From Streptomyces luteolus (GTDB lineage: Bacteria > Actinomycetota > Actinomycetes > Streptomycetales > Streptomycetaceae), in the NCBI RefSeq assembly GCF_029968015.1, contig NZ_JASCIS010000001.1, positions 248,001 to 312,000 on the forward strand: a DNA stretch of 64,000 nt, in the 5' to 3' direction. Positions within the stretch are counted from its first letter, which is position 1. Each line of letters starts with the position of its first letter. This document shows positions 1 through 9,836 of the stretch, in pieces. The translations under genes were made by a program, and so were the position numbers. The notes beneath the pieces are model-generated. The model saw only the letters and a program-made list of their open reading frames with translations. It did no database searches and was not told the origin of the DNA.

Positions 1-342
<342 letters not shown>

Positions 343-727
343 TACGCGAATGCCGGAGCAAGAGAGGGGGAATATTTGTTGGATCCGGTAGTGTTAACCT
401 CAAGTCTGCACCAGACGCCTGCACGGCGTGGTGCCTCGTGTCCCTGTCAGGTAAGCAGGGGACAGACCTTCTTCCGGGAGCCCCCGAACTGCTCGATGCC
501 ACGCATCGAGTGGCATTGAGCACGCTCCGGAGCCGGTGTGAAACCGAGCAGAGTGACCCAGCACGACCGGTGTCACGGATTCGGGAAGCGCCGTCACCAA
601 TGAATTCTTCCGCCACTTCCGGCGGGACCACCGCCCCGGCAGGTCCGCACCACACAGGCACCCGCCGGACAGCACAACCGGTCGCCGAGCCAGACAGGCC
701 GACGTCCGCTCCAGGGAAGGACCCTTC
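343..727 (+). other. Long leader/intergenic region before rho
   Basis: 385 bases without a convincing gene. It begins with an A/T-richer stretch (about 350-400) that is unusual for this DNA and probably holds the rho promoter, but no clean -10/-35 pair could be fixed. A strong hairpin lies at 491-521. Short open frames here have no ribosome site or recognisable product. A long untranslated leader fits the autoregulation by termination described for rho genes in other bacteria; here that is inference. Confidence 0.5.
491..521 (+). promoter_or_regulatory. Hairpin in the rho leader
   Basis: GCTCGATGCCAC (491-502) pairs with GTGGCATTGAGC (510-521) over 12 positions, including one G-U pair, around a 7-base loop. 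No T-run follows, so it is not a simple intrinsic terminator. It could be an RNA structure for rho autoregulation or a transcript stabiliser. Confidence 0.5.
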
Positions 728-2740
728 GTGAGCGACACCACCGATCTGATGGGCGTGACTGCCGACAACGCGGTCGACACCGCCGGCGCGCCCGCCACGG
801 ACGCCTCTGCCGCGCCTGCCACCGGTGCTTCGGCCGGCACGCGGCGGCGCCGCGGCACCGGCCTCGAGGGCATGGTGCTGGCCGAGCTTCAGCAGGTCGC
901 ATCGGGCCTCGGGATCAGGGGCACCGCGCGTATGCGCAAGAGCCAGCTGATCGACGTCATCAAGGAGGCGCAGGCCGCCGGAGGCTCCGCCCCGGCCAAG
1001 TCGACGGGTGACGCCGAGACCAAGCCCAAGCGCCGGGCCACCTCCAAGGCCCGTACCGGCGAGGCCGAGAGCGCCGAGAGCGCGAAGGCCGAGAAGGCCG
1101 AGAAGCCCGCCAAGGCGGAGAAGGCCGAGAAGCCGGCCGCCCAGCAGCAGATCGACATCCCGGGCCAGCCGGCCTCCGACGACGCCCCCGCCGGCGAGCG
1201 CCGCGGCCGCCGTCGCGCCACCGCCGAGGCCGGTGCCCCGGAGGGCCAGGCCGAGTCGAAGTCCGAGGCGAAGAGCGAGGCTTCGGACTCCCGTGCCGAG
1301 GGCGCCGCCGACAGCGCCGAGGGCCGCGGCCGTGACCGCGACCGGGGCGAGCGCGGTGACCGCGGCAACCGCCGCGACCGCGACCGCAACCGCCGCAACA
1401 AGGGCGACGACCAGGGTGGCCAGGGCGGCAACCAGGGCCGTAAGGAGCAGGGCGGCGGTGGCGGCCGTCAGGACCGTCAAGACCGCCAGGATGACGACGA
1501 GTTCGAGGGTGGCAGGCGCGGTCGCCGCGGCCGCTACCGCGACCGTCGTGGCCGTCGCGGCCGTGACGACGTGGGCGAGCCGCAGCTGTCCGAGGACGAC
1601 GTCCTGATCCCCGTCGCGGGCATCCTGGACATCCTCGACAACTACGCGTTCATCCGTACGTCGGGCTACCTGCCCGGCCCGAACGACGTGTACGTCTCCC
1701 TCGCCCAGGTCCGCAAGAACGGTCTGCGCAAGGGCGATCACGTCACCGGCGCGGTCCGTCAGCCCAAGGACGGCGAGCGGCGCGAGAAGTTCAACGCCCT
1801 CGTCCGCCTCGACTCCGTGAACGGCATGGCGCCCGAAACCGGCCGCGGCCGCCCGGAGTTCACCAAGCTGACGCCCCTGTACCCGCAGGAGCGGCTGCGT
1901 CTGGAGACCGACCCGGGCATCCTGACCACGCGGATCATCGACCTCGTGTCGCCGATCGGCAAGGGCCAGCGAGGCCTGATCGTGGCGCCGCCGAAGACCG
2001 GCAAGACCATGATCATGCAGGCGGTCGCCAACGCGATCACGCACAACAGCCCCGAGTGCCACCTCATGGTCGTCCTCGTCGACGAGCGGCCCGAGGAAGT
2101 CACCGACATGCAGCGGTCGGTGAAGGGCGAGGTCATCTCCTCGACCTTCGACCGCCCCGCCGAGGACCACACCACCGTCGCCGAGCTGGCCATCGAGCGC
2201 GCCAAGCGTCTCGTGGAGCTGGGTCACGACGTGGTCGTCCTGCTCGACTCGATCACCCGCCTCGGCCGTGCGTACAACCTCGCGGCCCCGGCCTCCGGGC
2301 GCATCCTGTCCGGTGGTGTCGACTCGACCGCGCTGTACCCGCCGAAGCGCTTCTTCGGTGCCGCGCGGAACATCGAGGACGGCGGCTCGCTGACCATCCT
2401 CGCCACCGCGCTCGTCGAGACCGGCTCGCGCATGGACGAGGTGATCTTCGAGGAGTTCAAGGGCACCGGCAACATGGAGCTCAAGCTCGACCGGAAGCTC
2501 TCGGACAAGCGCATCTTCCCGGCCGTCGACGTCGACGCCTCCTCCACCCGCAAGGAGGAGATCCTCCTGAACGGCGAGGAGTTGAACATCGTCTGGAAGC
2601 TGCGCCGGGTGCTGCACGCGCTCGACTCGCAGCAGGCGATCGAGCTGCTCCTCGACAAGATGAAGCAGACGAAGTCGAACGCCGAGTTCCTGATGCAGAT
2701 CGCCAAGACCACGCCCACCCCGGGCAACGGCAACGACTGA
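728..2740 (+). CDS. rho: Transcription termination factor Rho
   Basis: 670 residues; GTG start preceded by AGGGAAGGA. Rho is a hexameric RNA helicase that ends transcription. Visible parts are an N-terminal Rho_N helical domain (about 43-82, [20 protein letters not shown]), a very long basic insertion (about 83-285) with KAEKAEK repeats followed by an R/D/G/N/Q-rich stretch, the cold-shock-like RNA-binding domain (about 293-350, [19 protein letters not shown]), the P-loop APPKTGKT (about 421-428) and the Walker B stretch [16 protein letters not shown] (about 503-518). The insertion makes it much longer than E. coli Rho (419 residues), as is typical of actinobacteria; such inserts are thought to bind RNA and help termination on GC-rich templates. 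Confidence 0.97.
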   Translation: MSDTTDLMGVTADNAVDTAGAPATDASAAPATGASAGTRRRRGTGLEGMVLAELQQVASGLGIRGTARMRKSQLIDVIKEAQAAGGSAPAKSTGDAETKPKRRATSKARTGEAESAESAKAEKAEKPAKAEKAEKPAAQQQIDIPGQPASDDAPAGERRGRRRATAEAGAPEGQAESKSEAKSEASDSRAEGAADSAEGRGRDRDRGERGDRGNRRDRDRNRRNKGDDQGGQGGNQGRKEQGGGGGRQDRQDRQDDDEFEGGRRGRRGRYRDRRGRRGRDDVGEPQLSEDDVLIPVAGILDILDNYAFIRTSGYLPGPNDVYVSLAQVRKNGLRKGDHVTGAVRQPKDGERREKFNALVRLDSVNGMAPETGRGRPEFTKLTPLYPQERLRLETDPGILTTRIIDLVSPIGKGQRGLIVAPPKTGKTMIMQAVANAITHNSPECHLMVVLVDERPEEVTDMQRSVKGEVISSTFDRPAEDHTTVAELAIERAKRLVELGHDVVVLLDSITRLGRAYNLAAPASGRILSGGVDSTALYPPKRFFGAARNIEDGGSLTILATALVETGSRMDEVIFEEFKGTGNMELKLDRKLSDKRIFPAVDVDASSTRKEEILLNGEELNIVWKLRRVLHALDSQQAIELLLDKMKQTKSNAEFLMQIAKTTPTPGNGND

Positions 2741-2755
2741 TCGGGCCCCGCGCTC

Positions 2756-2800
2756 AAGGTCCCGCCCCCTGCCACGGTTCGTGGCAGGGGGCGGGACCTT
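2756..2800 (+). terminator. Intrinsic terminator after rho
   Basis: A perfect 20-bp inverted repeat: 2756-2775 pairs with 2781-2800 around the loop GGTTC. It starts 15 bases after the rho stop codon. The ascending arm ends in TT followed by TG, a short U-tract typical of Streptomyces terminators. The stem is also flanked by AA/TT and could work in both directions. Confidence 0.85.
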
Positions 2801-2801
2801 T

Positions 2802-3112
2802 GTCGTACGCCGTGGTGACGAGGAGGTCACGCGAGACCTTTGCCACAGGTCAGCGGCCTCTCAGAAGCGGCTCGCGAGGCCCGCTCCGTACCGTGACCGT
2901 GCAGGTGGGAGGGGATGTCCGGCGGCTCGGACGCAGGGCCGCGGCCGGGCGGCTCGGACCCTTCGGCCGTACGGAGCGCTTAACGCCCTGTGCAACCCTT
3001 TTTCGGGATTCGACGTCTGACCAGTGGATGCACCAAAGCGTCACGTTCGGTGGCGTCGAGCCGTCAGACCCTGAGAGCAGGGGGTACCCGACGACCGAGG
3101 ACTGAGGAGCAC
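2802..3112 (+). other. Gap between rho terminator and LCP gene
   Basis: 311 bases with no supported gene. It should contain the promoter of the LCP gene. The segment around 2990-3060 is less GC-rich (a TTTTT run at about 2999-3003), but no promoter boxes could be fixed. The open frame running into the LCP gene from 2990 lacks a ribosome site. Confidence 0.35.
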
Positions 3113-4231
3113 ATGGCCGACGAGAGCGACGATCCCAGTACGGTGCGGCGCCGACGCGACAAGGGCGCCACCGGACGGCGCCGCAAGCCCCGCAAGCGCA
3201 GCAAGGCCCTGGTGGTCACCGCCTGGGTCGCGGCTTCCGTGGTCCTCGCCGGAGGCATCGGGCTCGGCGTCGTCTACTTCAAGCTGAACGGCAACATCAC
3301 GGGCGTCGACATCAACGCCGCACTCGGCACCGACCGGCCCGACGACGTCGACAACGGCTCGATGGACATCCTCGTCCTCGGCTCCGACTCCCGCGACGGC
3401 GCGAACTCCAAGTACGGCGGCTCCGGCCAGGAGGGCGAGCGCTCCGACACCGCGATGGTCGTGCACGTCTACGAGGGCCACAAGAAGGCCAGCGTGGTCT
3501 CCATACCCCGCGACACCATGGTGACCAGGCCCGAGTGCGAGACCGACGCCGGGACGACCGACCCGGGCGGCCCGCACCACATGTTCAACGAGTCGTACTC
3601 GGTGGGCGGCCCGGCCTGTGCCGTGAAGACCGTCGAGAAGATGTCCGGCATCCGCATGGACCACTACCTCGAGGTCGACTTCACCGGCTTCAAGAAGCTC
3701 ATCAATGAGCTCGGCGGCGTGGACGTCACCACCAAGAAGGACATCTCCGACCCGGACAGCCACCTGAACCTGGCGGCCGGCACCCACACGCTCGACGGCG
3801 AGCAGGCCCTCGGCCTGGTCCGTACCCGGCACGCGGTGGGCGACGGCGGAGACCTCGGCCGAATACAGCTCCAGCAGGCCTTCATCAAGGCGCTGCTCGA
3901 CCAGGTCAAGGACGTCGGCGTCTTCACCAACCCGAAGAAGCTCTACGACCTCGCGGACACGGCGACGCAGACCGTCACCACCGACTCCGAGCTCGACGAC
4001 GTCAAGAGCCTGATCGGCTTCGCCGACAGCCTCAAGGGCATCGAGTCGAACGACATGAAGATGGTGACGCTCCCCGTCACGTACGACCCGAACGACCCGA
4101 ACCGCGTCATACCGCTGGAGAAGCACGGCAAGCAGGTCTGGGACGCCCTGCACGACGACAAGCGGATTCCGGCCTCGGCGACGAAGGGTTCTGCGGGTGA
4201 CCAGGGGGATGCGGGCAGCGTGGTCGAGTAG
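3113..4231 (+). CDS. LytR-CpsA-Psr (LCP) family cell-wall glycopolymer ligase
   Basis: 372 residues from the ATG preceded by GAGGAGCAC; an in-frame start at 2990 would add about 41 residues with no family similarity. LCP proteins transfer undecaprenyl-linked glycopolymers (teichoic acids, capsule) to peptidoglycan outside the membrane. A basic cytoplasmic N-terminus (1-31) precedes one membrane segment (about 32-56), then the LCP domain (about 70-300) with DILVLGSDSRDG, SDTAMVVHV, SIPRDTMV and LVRTRHAVGDGGDLGRIQLQQ. The Asp and Arg residues in these motifs bind the pyrophosphate and metal. It stands alone between terminators. The exact polymer cannot be told from sequence. Confidence 0.9.
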   Translation: MADESDDPSTVRRRRDKGATGRRRKPRKRSKALVVTAWVAASVVLAGGIGLGVVYFKLNGNITGVDINAALGTDRPDDVDNGSMDILVLGSDSRDGANSKYGGSGQEGERSDTAMVVHVYEGHKKASVVSIPRDTMVTRPECETDAGTTDPGGPHHMFNESYSVGGPACAVKTVEKMSGIRMDHYLEVDFTGFKKLINELGGVDVTTKKDISDPDSHLNLAAGTHTLDGEQALGLVRTRHAVGDGGDLGRIQLQQAFIKALLDQVKDVGVFTNPKKLYDLADTATQTVTTDSELDDVKSLIGFADSLKGIESNDMKMVTLPVTYDPNDPNRVIPLEKHGKQVWDALHDDKRIPASATKGSAGDQGDAGSVVE

Positions 4232-4240
4232 GCACCGTCA

Positions 4241-4298
4241 CGGGGGCCAGCCCCCAGCCCCCCCAGCCCCCCTGCTCCTCAATCGCCGGAGGGGCTGA
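4241..4298. repeat. Dispersed intergenic repeat, module A
   Basis: GGGGGCCAGCCCCC followed by a C-rich stretch and a 24-base core at 4275-4298 that begins CTCCTCAATCGCCGG and ends GGGGCTGA. The same core occurs at 19916-19939, 29758-29781 and, inverted, 19944-19967 and 46792-46814. It lies just after the LCP gene stop and may act as a terminator. Confidence 0.75.
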
Positions 4299-4308
4299 TT
4301 TCGCCCCC

Positions 4309-4335
4309 GGGAATAGTTCCCACCCCCACCCCGTT
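4309..4335 (+). promoter_or_regulatory. Sigma-R type promoter of rpmE
   Basis: GGGAAT (4309-4314), an 18-base spacer, then GTT (4333-4335). This matches the sigma-R consensus GGAAT-N18-GTT, used in the thiol-oxidation response of Streptomyces. The rpmE start lies about 105 bases downstream. rpmE is a known member of the sigma-R regulon in S. coelicolor, which agrees with the site seen here. Confidence 0.75.
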
Positions 4336-4439
4336 TTGGGGGATGCGGCCCAGTCCTGGCAGACTGGTACGTCGGCCCCGGTTCACGCACCCGCATCCCG
4401 CGTCTGCGACCCGGCGCCCTCCCGAAACTAGGAGACACC

Positions 4440-4664
4440 TTGAAGCGCGACATCCACCCCGAGTACTTCGAGACCCAGGTCAGCTGCACCTGCGGCGCGG
4501 AGTTCACCACCCGCAGCACGATCTCCAGCGGCACCGTCCGCGCCGAGGTCTGCTCCGAGTGCCACCCGTTCTACACGGGCAAGCAGAAGATCCTCGACAC
4601 CGGTGGCCGCGTGGCCCGCTTCGAGGCCCGCTTCGGCAAGGCCGCCGGCTCCGCCAAGAAGTAG
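4440..4664 (+). CDS. rpmE: 50S ribosomal protein L31, zinc-binding form
   Basis: 74 residues with a TTG start behind AGGAGACACC. The protein begins [15 protein letters not shown] and carries Cys16, Cys18, Cys38 and Cys41, the zinc-ribbon set that marks the C+ form of L31 (the paralogue without cysteines replaces it in zinc shortage). L31 bridges the two ribosomal subunits. The sigma-R promoter upstream fits a role in releasing or replenishing zinc during thiol stress, but that is inference. It is followed by a terminator and then prfA. Confidence 0.95.
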   Translation: MKRDIHPEYFETQVSCTCGAEFTTRSTISSGTVRAEVCSECHPFYTGKQKILDTGGRVARFEARFGKAAGSAKK

Positions 4665-4674
4665 CGAGCCACAG

Positions 4675-4724
4675 CGCCGGTCCTCGGTCGCTCCCGCCCA
4701 GGGGCGACCAGGACCGGCGTTTTT
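4675..4724 (+). terminator. Intrinsic terminator after rpmE
   Basis: CGCCGGTCCT-C-GGTCGC (from 4675) pairs with GCGACCAGGACCGGCG (ending 4719) with one bulged base, followed by TTTTT (4720-4724). It starts 11 bases after the rpmE stop and is a textbook Rho-independent terminator. Confidence 0.88.
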
Positions 4725-4761
4725 GGTCGCACCCTTCCCCTTCACGTACAGGAGCCCGGAG

Positions 4762-5838
4762 ATGTTCGAGGCGGTCGAGGAACTGATCGGTGAGCACGCC
4801 GATCTCGAGAAGCAGCTCGCCGACCCTTCGGTCCACGCGGACCAGGCCAACGCGCGCAAGCTCAACAAGCGCTACGCCGAGCTGACCCCGATCGTCGCCA
4901 CGTACCGCTCCTGGAAGCAGACCGGGGACGACATCGGCACGGCCCGTGAACTGGCCGCCGACGACCCGGAGTTCGCCGCCGAGGTCAAGGAGCTAGAGGA
5001 GCAGCGCGAGGAGCTCACCGAGAAGCTGCGCCTGCTGCTCGTGCCGCGCGACCCGTCCGACGACAAGGACGTCCTCCTGGAGATCAAGGCGGGCGCGGGC
5101 GGTGACGAGTCGGCGCTGTTCGCCGGTGACCTCCTTCGGATGTATCTGCGGTACGCGGAGCGCATCGGCTGGAAGACCGAGATCATCGACTCCACCGAGT
5201 CCGAGCTGGGCGGGTACAAGGACGTCCAGGTCGCCGTGAAGACCAAGGGCAACGCCACGCCCGAGCCGGGGAACGGCGTCTGGGCGCGGATGAAGTACGA
5301 GGGCGGGGTGCACCGCGTGCAGCGCGTGCCGTCGACCGAGTCGCAGGGCCGCATCCACACCTCCGCCGCCGGTGTGCTCGTCACGCCCGAGGCCGAGGAG
5401 GTCGACGTCGAGATCCACGCCAACGACCTGCGGATCGACGTGTACCGCTCGTCCGGGCCCGGCGGCCAGTCCGTCAACACCACGGACTCCGCCGTACGCA
5501 TCACGCACGTCCCGACCGGTGTGGTCGCCTCCTGCCAGAACGAGAAGTCCCAGCTGCAGAACAAGGAGCAGGCGATGCGTATCCTGCGCTCCAGGCTGCT
5601 CGCCGCGGCGCAGGAGGAGGCCGAGAGCAAGGCCGCCGACGCCCGTCGCAGCCAGGTCCGCACGGTCGACCGCTCCGAGAAGATCCGTACGTACAACTTC
5701 CCGGAGAACCGGATCTCCGACCACCGGGTGGGCTTCAAGGCGTACAACTTGGACCAGGTGCTCGACGGCGACCTGGACGCGGTCATCCAGGCCTGCGTCG
5801 ACGCGGACTCCGCGGCGAAGCTCGCGGCCGCGCAGTAA
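4762..5838 (+). CDS. prfA: Peptide chain release factor 1
   Basis: 358 residues; ATG start after AGGAGCCCGGAG. RF1 reads UAA and UAG stop codons and triggers peptide release. The catalytic GGQ loop is at about 234-236 ([17 protein letters not shown]). The stop-codon tripeptide region reads [14 protein letters not shown], the RF1-type P-x-T, which separates it from RF2 (SPF). The C-terminal [20 protein letters not shown] is also RF1-typical. The next gene, prmC, methylates the GGQ glutamine, so substrate and enzyme are co-located. Confidence 0.97.
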   Translation: MFEAVEELIGEHADLEKQLADPSVHADQANARKLNKRYAELTPIVATYRSWKQTGDDIGTARELAADDPEFAAEVKELEEQREELTEKLRLLLVPRDPSDDKDVLLEIKAGAGGDESALFAGDLLRMYLRYAERIGWKTEIIDSTESELGGYKDVQVAVKTKGNATPEPGNGVWARMKYEGGVHRVQRVPSTESQGRIHTSAAGVLVTPEAEEVDVEIHANDLRIDVYRSSGPGGQSVNTTDSAVRITHVPTGVVASCQNEKSQLQNKEQAMRILRSRLLAAAQEEAESKAADARRSQVRTVDRSEKIRTYNFPENRISDHRVGFKAYNLDQVLDGDLDAVIQACVDADSAAKLAAAQ

Positions 5839-5899
5839 CCCTCAGCAAGGCCCAGGCAAAAGCACCCATCGGCACGTACTGCAGCACCGGAGGACCAGC

Positions 5900-6781
5900 G
5901 TGCAGCGACATTCTGGGGAGCGACCCCCGAGCCCCCGCAGCGTGCTGCTCGCGGAAGTGGCTCAGGCCACGCAGCGGCTTGCGGACGCCGGCGTGCCCTC
6001 GCCGCGCTTCGACGCCGAGGAGCTCGCCGCGTTCGTGCACGGCGTCAAGCGGGGCGAACTGCACCACGTGAAGGACGCCGACTTCGACGCCCGCTACTGG
6101 GAGGCCGTCTCCCGCCGCGAGGCCCGCGAGCCGCTCCAGCACATCACCGGGCGGGCCTTTTTCCGCTACCTCGAACTCCAGGTGGGGCCCGGCGTGTTCG
6201 TGCCCCGGCCGGAGACCGAGTCGGTGGTCGGCTGGGCGATAGACGCCGTGCGCGCCATGGACGTGGTCGAACCCCTGATCGTCGACCTGTGCACGGGCTC
6301 CGGGGCCATCGCGCTCGCCATGGCCCAGGAGGTGCCGCGCTCCCGGGTGCACGCCGTGGAGCTGTCCGAGGACGCGCTGCGGTGGACCCGTAAGAACGTC
6401 GAGGGGACGCGGGTCCGGCTGCACCGCGGGGACGCGCTGGCCGCGCTGCCCGACCTGGACGGCCAGGTCGACCTGGTCATCTCGAACCCGCCGTACATCC
6501 CGCTCACCGAGTGGGAGTACGTCGCGCCCGAGGCCCGCGACCACGACCCGGAGCTCGCCCTGTTCTCCGGCGAGGACGGGCTCGACACCATCCGCGGCCT
6601 GGAGCGCACCGCGCACCGGCTGCTCCGGCCCGGCGGCGTCGTCGTCATCGAGCACGCCGACACCCAGGGCGGCCAGGTGCCGTGGATCTTCACCGAGGAA
6701 CGGGGCTGGGCCGACGCAGCCGACCACCCCGACCTGAACAACCGGCCGCGGTTCGCGACCGCCCGCAAGGCGCTGCCGTGA
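5900..6781 (+). CDS. prmC: Release factor glutamine N5-methyltransferase
   Basis: 293 residues from a GTG preceded by GGAGGACCA; a second in-frame GTG at 5942 (VLLAEVAQATQRL) matches the usual family start and remains possible. PrmC uses S-adenosylmethionine to methylate the GGQ glutamine of RF1/RF2. Visible motifs are the SAM-binding VDLCTGSGAIALAMAQ (about 131-146) and the catalytic SNPPYIPL (about 195-202). It lies 61 bases after prfA, and its stop codon overlaps a short 18-codon frame leading to tsaC. Confidence 0.95.
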   Translation: MQRHSGERPPSPRSVLLAEVAQATQRLADAGVPSPRFDAEELAAFVHGVKRGELHHVKDADFDARYWEAVSRREAREPLQHITGRAFFRYLELQVGPGVFVPRPETESVVGWAIDAVRAMDVVEPLIVDLCTGSGAIALAMAQEVPRSRVHAVELSEDALRWTRKNVEGTRVRLHRGDALAALPDLDGQVDLVISNPPYIPLTEWEYVAPEARDHDPELALFSGEDGLDTIRGLERTAHRLLRPGGVVVIEHADTQGGQVPWIFTEERGWADAADHPDLNNRPRFATARKALP

Positions 6782-6834
6782 CCGAACGACCGCAGATCAC
6801 CGAGAAGTTGTACGCGTACGAGGAGGCTCGCTAA
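6778..6834 (+). CDS. Possible 18-residue peptide between prmC and tsaC
   Basis: A GTG overlapping the prmC stop as GTGA opens a frame of 18 codons ending in TAA immediately before the tsaC ATG. Its translation is MTERPQITEKLYAYEEAR. The end of the frame contains the GAGGAGG ribosome site of tsaC, so translating it would couple prmC to tsaC. It may be a real small protein, a coupling device, or simply intergenic sequence. No recognised family. Confidence 0.3.
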   Translation: MTERPQITEKLYAYEEAR

Positions 6835-7482
6835 ATGGCACGGCGATACGACACGAACGACGCGACCGACCGCGTGACCGGTCTGCGCGAGGCCGCGTCC
6901 GCCGTCCGCCGAGGCGAGCTGGTCGTGCTGCCCACGGACACGGTCTACGGGATCGGCGCCGACGCCTTCTCGGCCGAGGCCGTGGCGGACGTCCTCGCCG
7001 CCAAGGGCCGGGGCCGCAACATGCCCACGCCCGTGCTGATCGGCTCCCCGAACACGCTGCACGGCCTCGTCACGGACTTCTCCGAGATGGCCTGGGAGCT
7101 CGTCGACGCGTTCTGGCCGGGCGCCCTCACGCTAGTCGCCAAGCACCAGCCCTCGCTGCAGTGGGACCTCGGGGACACCCGTGGCACCGTCGCGATCCGG
7201 ATGCCGCTGCACCCGGTCGCCATCGAGCTGCTCACCGAGGTCGGCCCGATGGCGGTGACGTCGGCGAACCTCACCGGGCACCCGGCGCCGGAGGACTGCG
7301 ACGCCGCGCAGGAGATGCTGGGCGACTCCGTCTCCGTGTACCTGGACGGCGGGCCGACGCCCGGCATCGTGCCCTCCTCCATCGTGGACGTCACCGGCAA
7401 GGTGCCCGTACTCCTTCGCGCGGGCGCGCTCGACGCCGACGAGCTCCGCAAGGTGGTACCCGACCTCGAGGTGGCCAATTGA
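6835..7482 (+). CDS. tsaC: L-threonylcarbamoyladenylate synthase (Sua5/YciO/YrdC)
   Basis: 215 residues, ATG start behind GAGGAGGCTCGCTAA. The enzyme makes threonylcarbamoyl-AMP from threonine, bicarbonate and ATP for the t6A37 tRNA modification. The single YrdC-like domain fills the protein: RRGELVVLPTDTVYGIGADAF near the N-terminus, KGRGRNMPTPVLIGS, FWPGALTLV, and the Ser/Asn stretch AVTSANLTGHPAPED. It has no C-terminal Sua5 extension, so it is the short TsaC form. It overlaps the next gene by 4 bases, so the two are probably co-translated. Confidence 0.93.
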   Translation: MARRYDTNDATDRVTGLREAASAVRRGELVVLPTDTVYGIGADAFSAEAVADVLAAKGRGRNMPTPVLIGSPNTLHGLVTDFSEMAWELVDAFWPGALTLVAKHQPSLQWDLGDTRGTVAIRMPLHPVAIELLTEVGPMAVTSANLTGHPAPEDCDAAQEMLGDSVSVYLDGGPTPGIVPSSIVDVTGKVPVLLRAGALDADELRKVVPDLEVAN

Positions 7483-8162
7483 CGGCCCCCGAGGGGCGTG
7501 GCATAGCGAGCTTCCCCGAAACGTTTCCCGGCGCTCTCGCCGGGCCCACGGACAGCTTCCGCATCCTCCACGTCAGCACCGGCAACGTCTGCCGCTCGCC
7601 GATCACCGAGCGGCTGACCCGTCATGCCCTGGCGCACCGCCTCGGCGACCTCGACACCCGCGGCCTGATCGTGGAGAGCGCGGGCACCTGGGGGCACGAG
7701 GGCGCCGCCATGGAGACCAACGCGGCGACGGTCCTCTCCGACTTCGGGGCGGACTCGACCGGCTTCATCGGCCGTGAGCTGCTCGACGAGCACGTCATCC
7801 GCGCCGACCTGGTCCTCACGGCGACCCGCGACCACCGGGCGCAGGTCGTCTCGATGGGCCACAGCGCGGGCCTGCGGACGTTCACGCTGAAGGAGTTCAC
7901 GCGGCTCGTCCGCGCCATAGATCCGGCGACCCTGCCGGACCCGCTGGACGACGGCGTCCTGGAGCGCGCCCGAGCGCTCGTACGGGCCGCGGCCGCGCTG
8001 CGCGGCTGGCTGCTCGCCCCGAGCGCGGAGGCGGACGAGGTGCACGATCCGTACGGCGCTCCGCTGCCGTTCTTCCGCTCCATCGGCGACGAGATCAACC
8101 AGGCGTTGGACCCGGTCGTGACGGCCCTCACGGGGGTTCCGGCGGCGGAGTTGCCAGCGTAG
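7479..8162 (+). CDS. Low-molecular-weight phosphotyrosine phosphatase-like protein lacking the nucleophilic Cys
   Basis: 227 residues; TTG start overlapping the tsaC stop (TTGA). The fold signature is the LMW-PTP P-loop FRILHVSTGNVCRSPITE, but the family motif is C-x5-R-S and here the first Cys, the nucleophile, is Ser33 (S-T-G-N-V-C-R). The second Cys of the loop (Cys38), Arg39 and Ser40 remain, as does a DP-containing stretch (LPDPLDDG) that could supply the general acid. The protein should bind phosphate or phosphotyrosine but may not hydrolyse it by the normal mechanism. The first 26 residues are an extra extension. Coupling to tsaC suggests shared expression only. Confidence 0.8.
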   Translation: MTAPEGRGIASFPETFPGALAGPTDSFRILHVSTGNVCRSPITERLTRHALAHRLGDLDTRGLIVESAGTWGHEGAAMETNAATVLSDFGADSTGFIGRELLDEHVIRADLVLTATRDHRAQVVSMGHSAGLRTFTLKEFTRLVRAIDPATLPDPLDDGVLERARALVRAAAALRGWLLAPSAEADEVHDPYGAPLPFFRSIGDEINQALDPVVTALTGVPAAELPA

Positions 8163-8175
8163 GGGTGCCACGATA

Positions 8176-8267
8176 GGGGCGCGGGGAACTGCGCGACCAG
8201 CCACGACGGCGCCGCAGCCGAACGACGAAGCCGACGGCAGTCCTTCGGGAAGGGGCGGGGCGGGGAG
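8176..8267. repeat. Dispersed intergenic repeat, modules C and B
   Basis: Module C (GGGGCGCGGGGAACTGCGCG and onward, 8176-8212) is almost identical to 29807-29843 and occurs inverted at 36246-36266 and twice in 46.67-46.79 kb. Module B, inverted here (8241-8267, core TTCGGGAAGGGGCGGGG), recurs at 19851, 19980, 29640, 46627 and 46719. It lies between the phosphatase-like gene and glyA; the rest of this gap to 8356 shows only the probable glyA promoter area. Confidence 0.7.
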
Positions 8268-8356
8268 AAGGAGCCCGCAGGGCGAGAGGCGACGCCGCGC
8301 GGGGCGTGGGACGGCGGCCTACATTGGACCCAGGATCCCTCTCCCCGCCGGAGTCG

Positions 8357-9637
<1,281 letters not shown>

Positions 9638-9836
9638 CCGCTAGCCGCTGCCGCTAGCCGCTGGCGGGCGTCGTGGACCGGCGCATCGTGGGCGGTATCC
9701 GTGGGGATCCGGGGTAGGCGCAGCGAGGTGGACAGGGACTCGTGCAACCATCGTCGCTACCCGGAAGTCCTCAACCGTATGCGCGCGAAGCTAGGGTGTG
9801 GGGCTGAGATGGCCAGCGATACCTGTGGGGAAGCCC

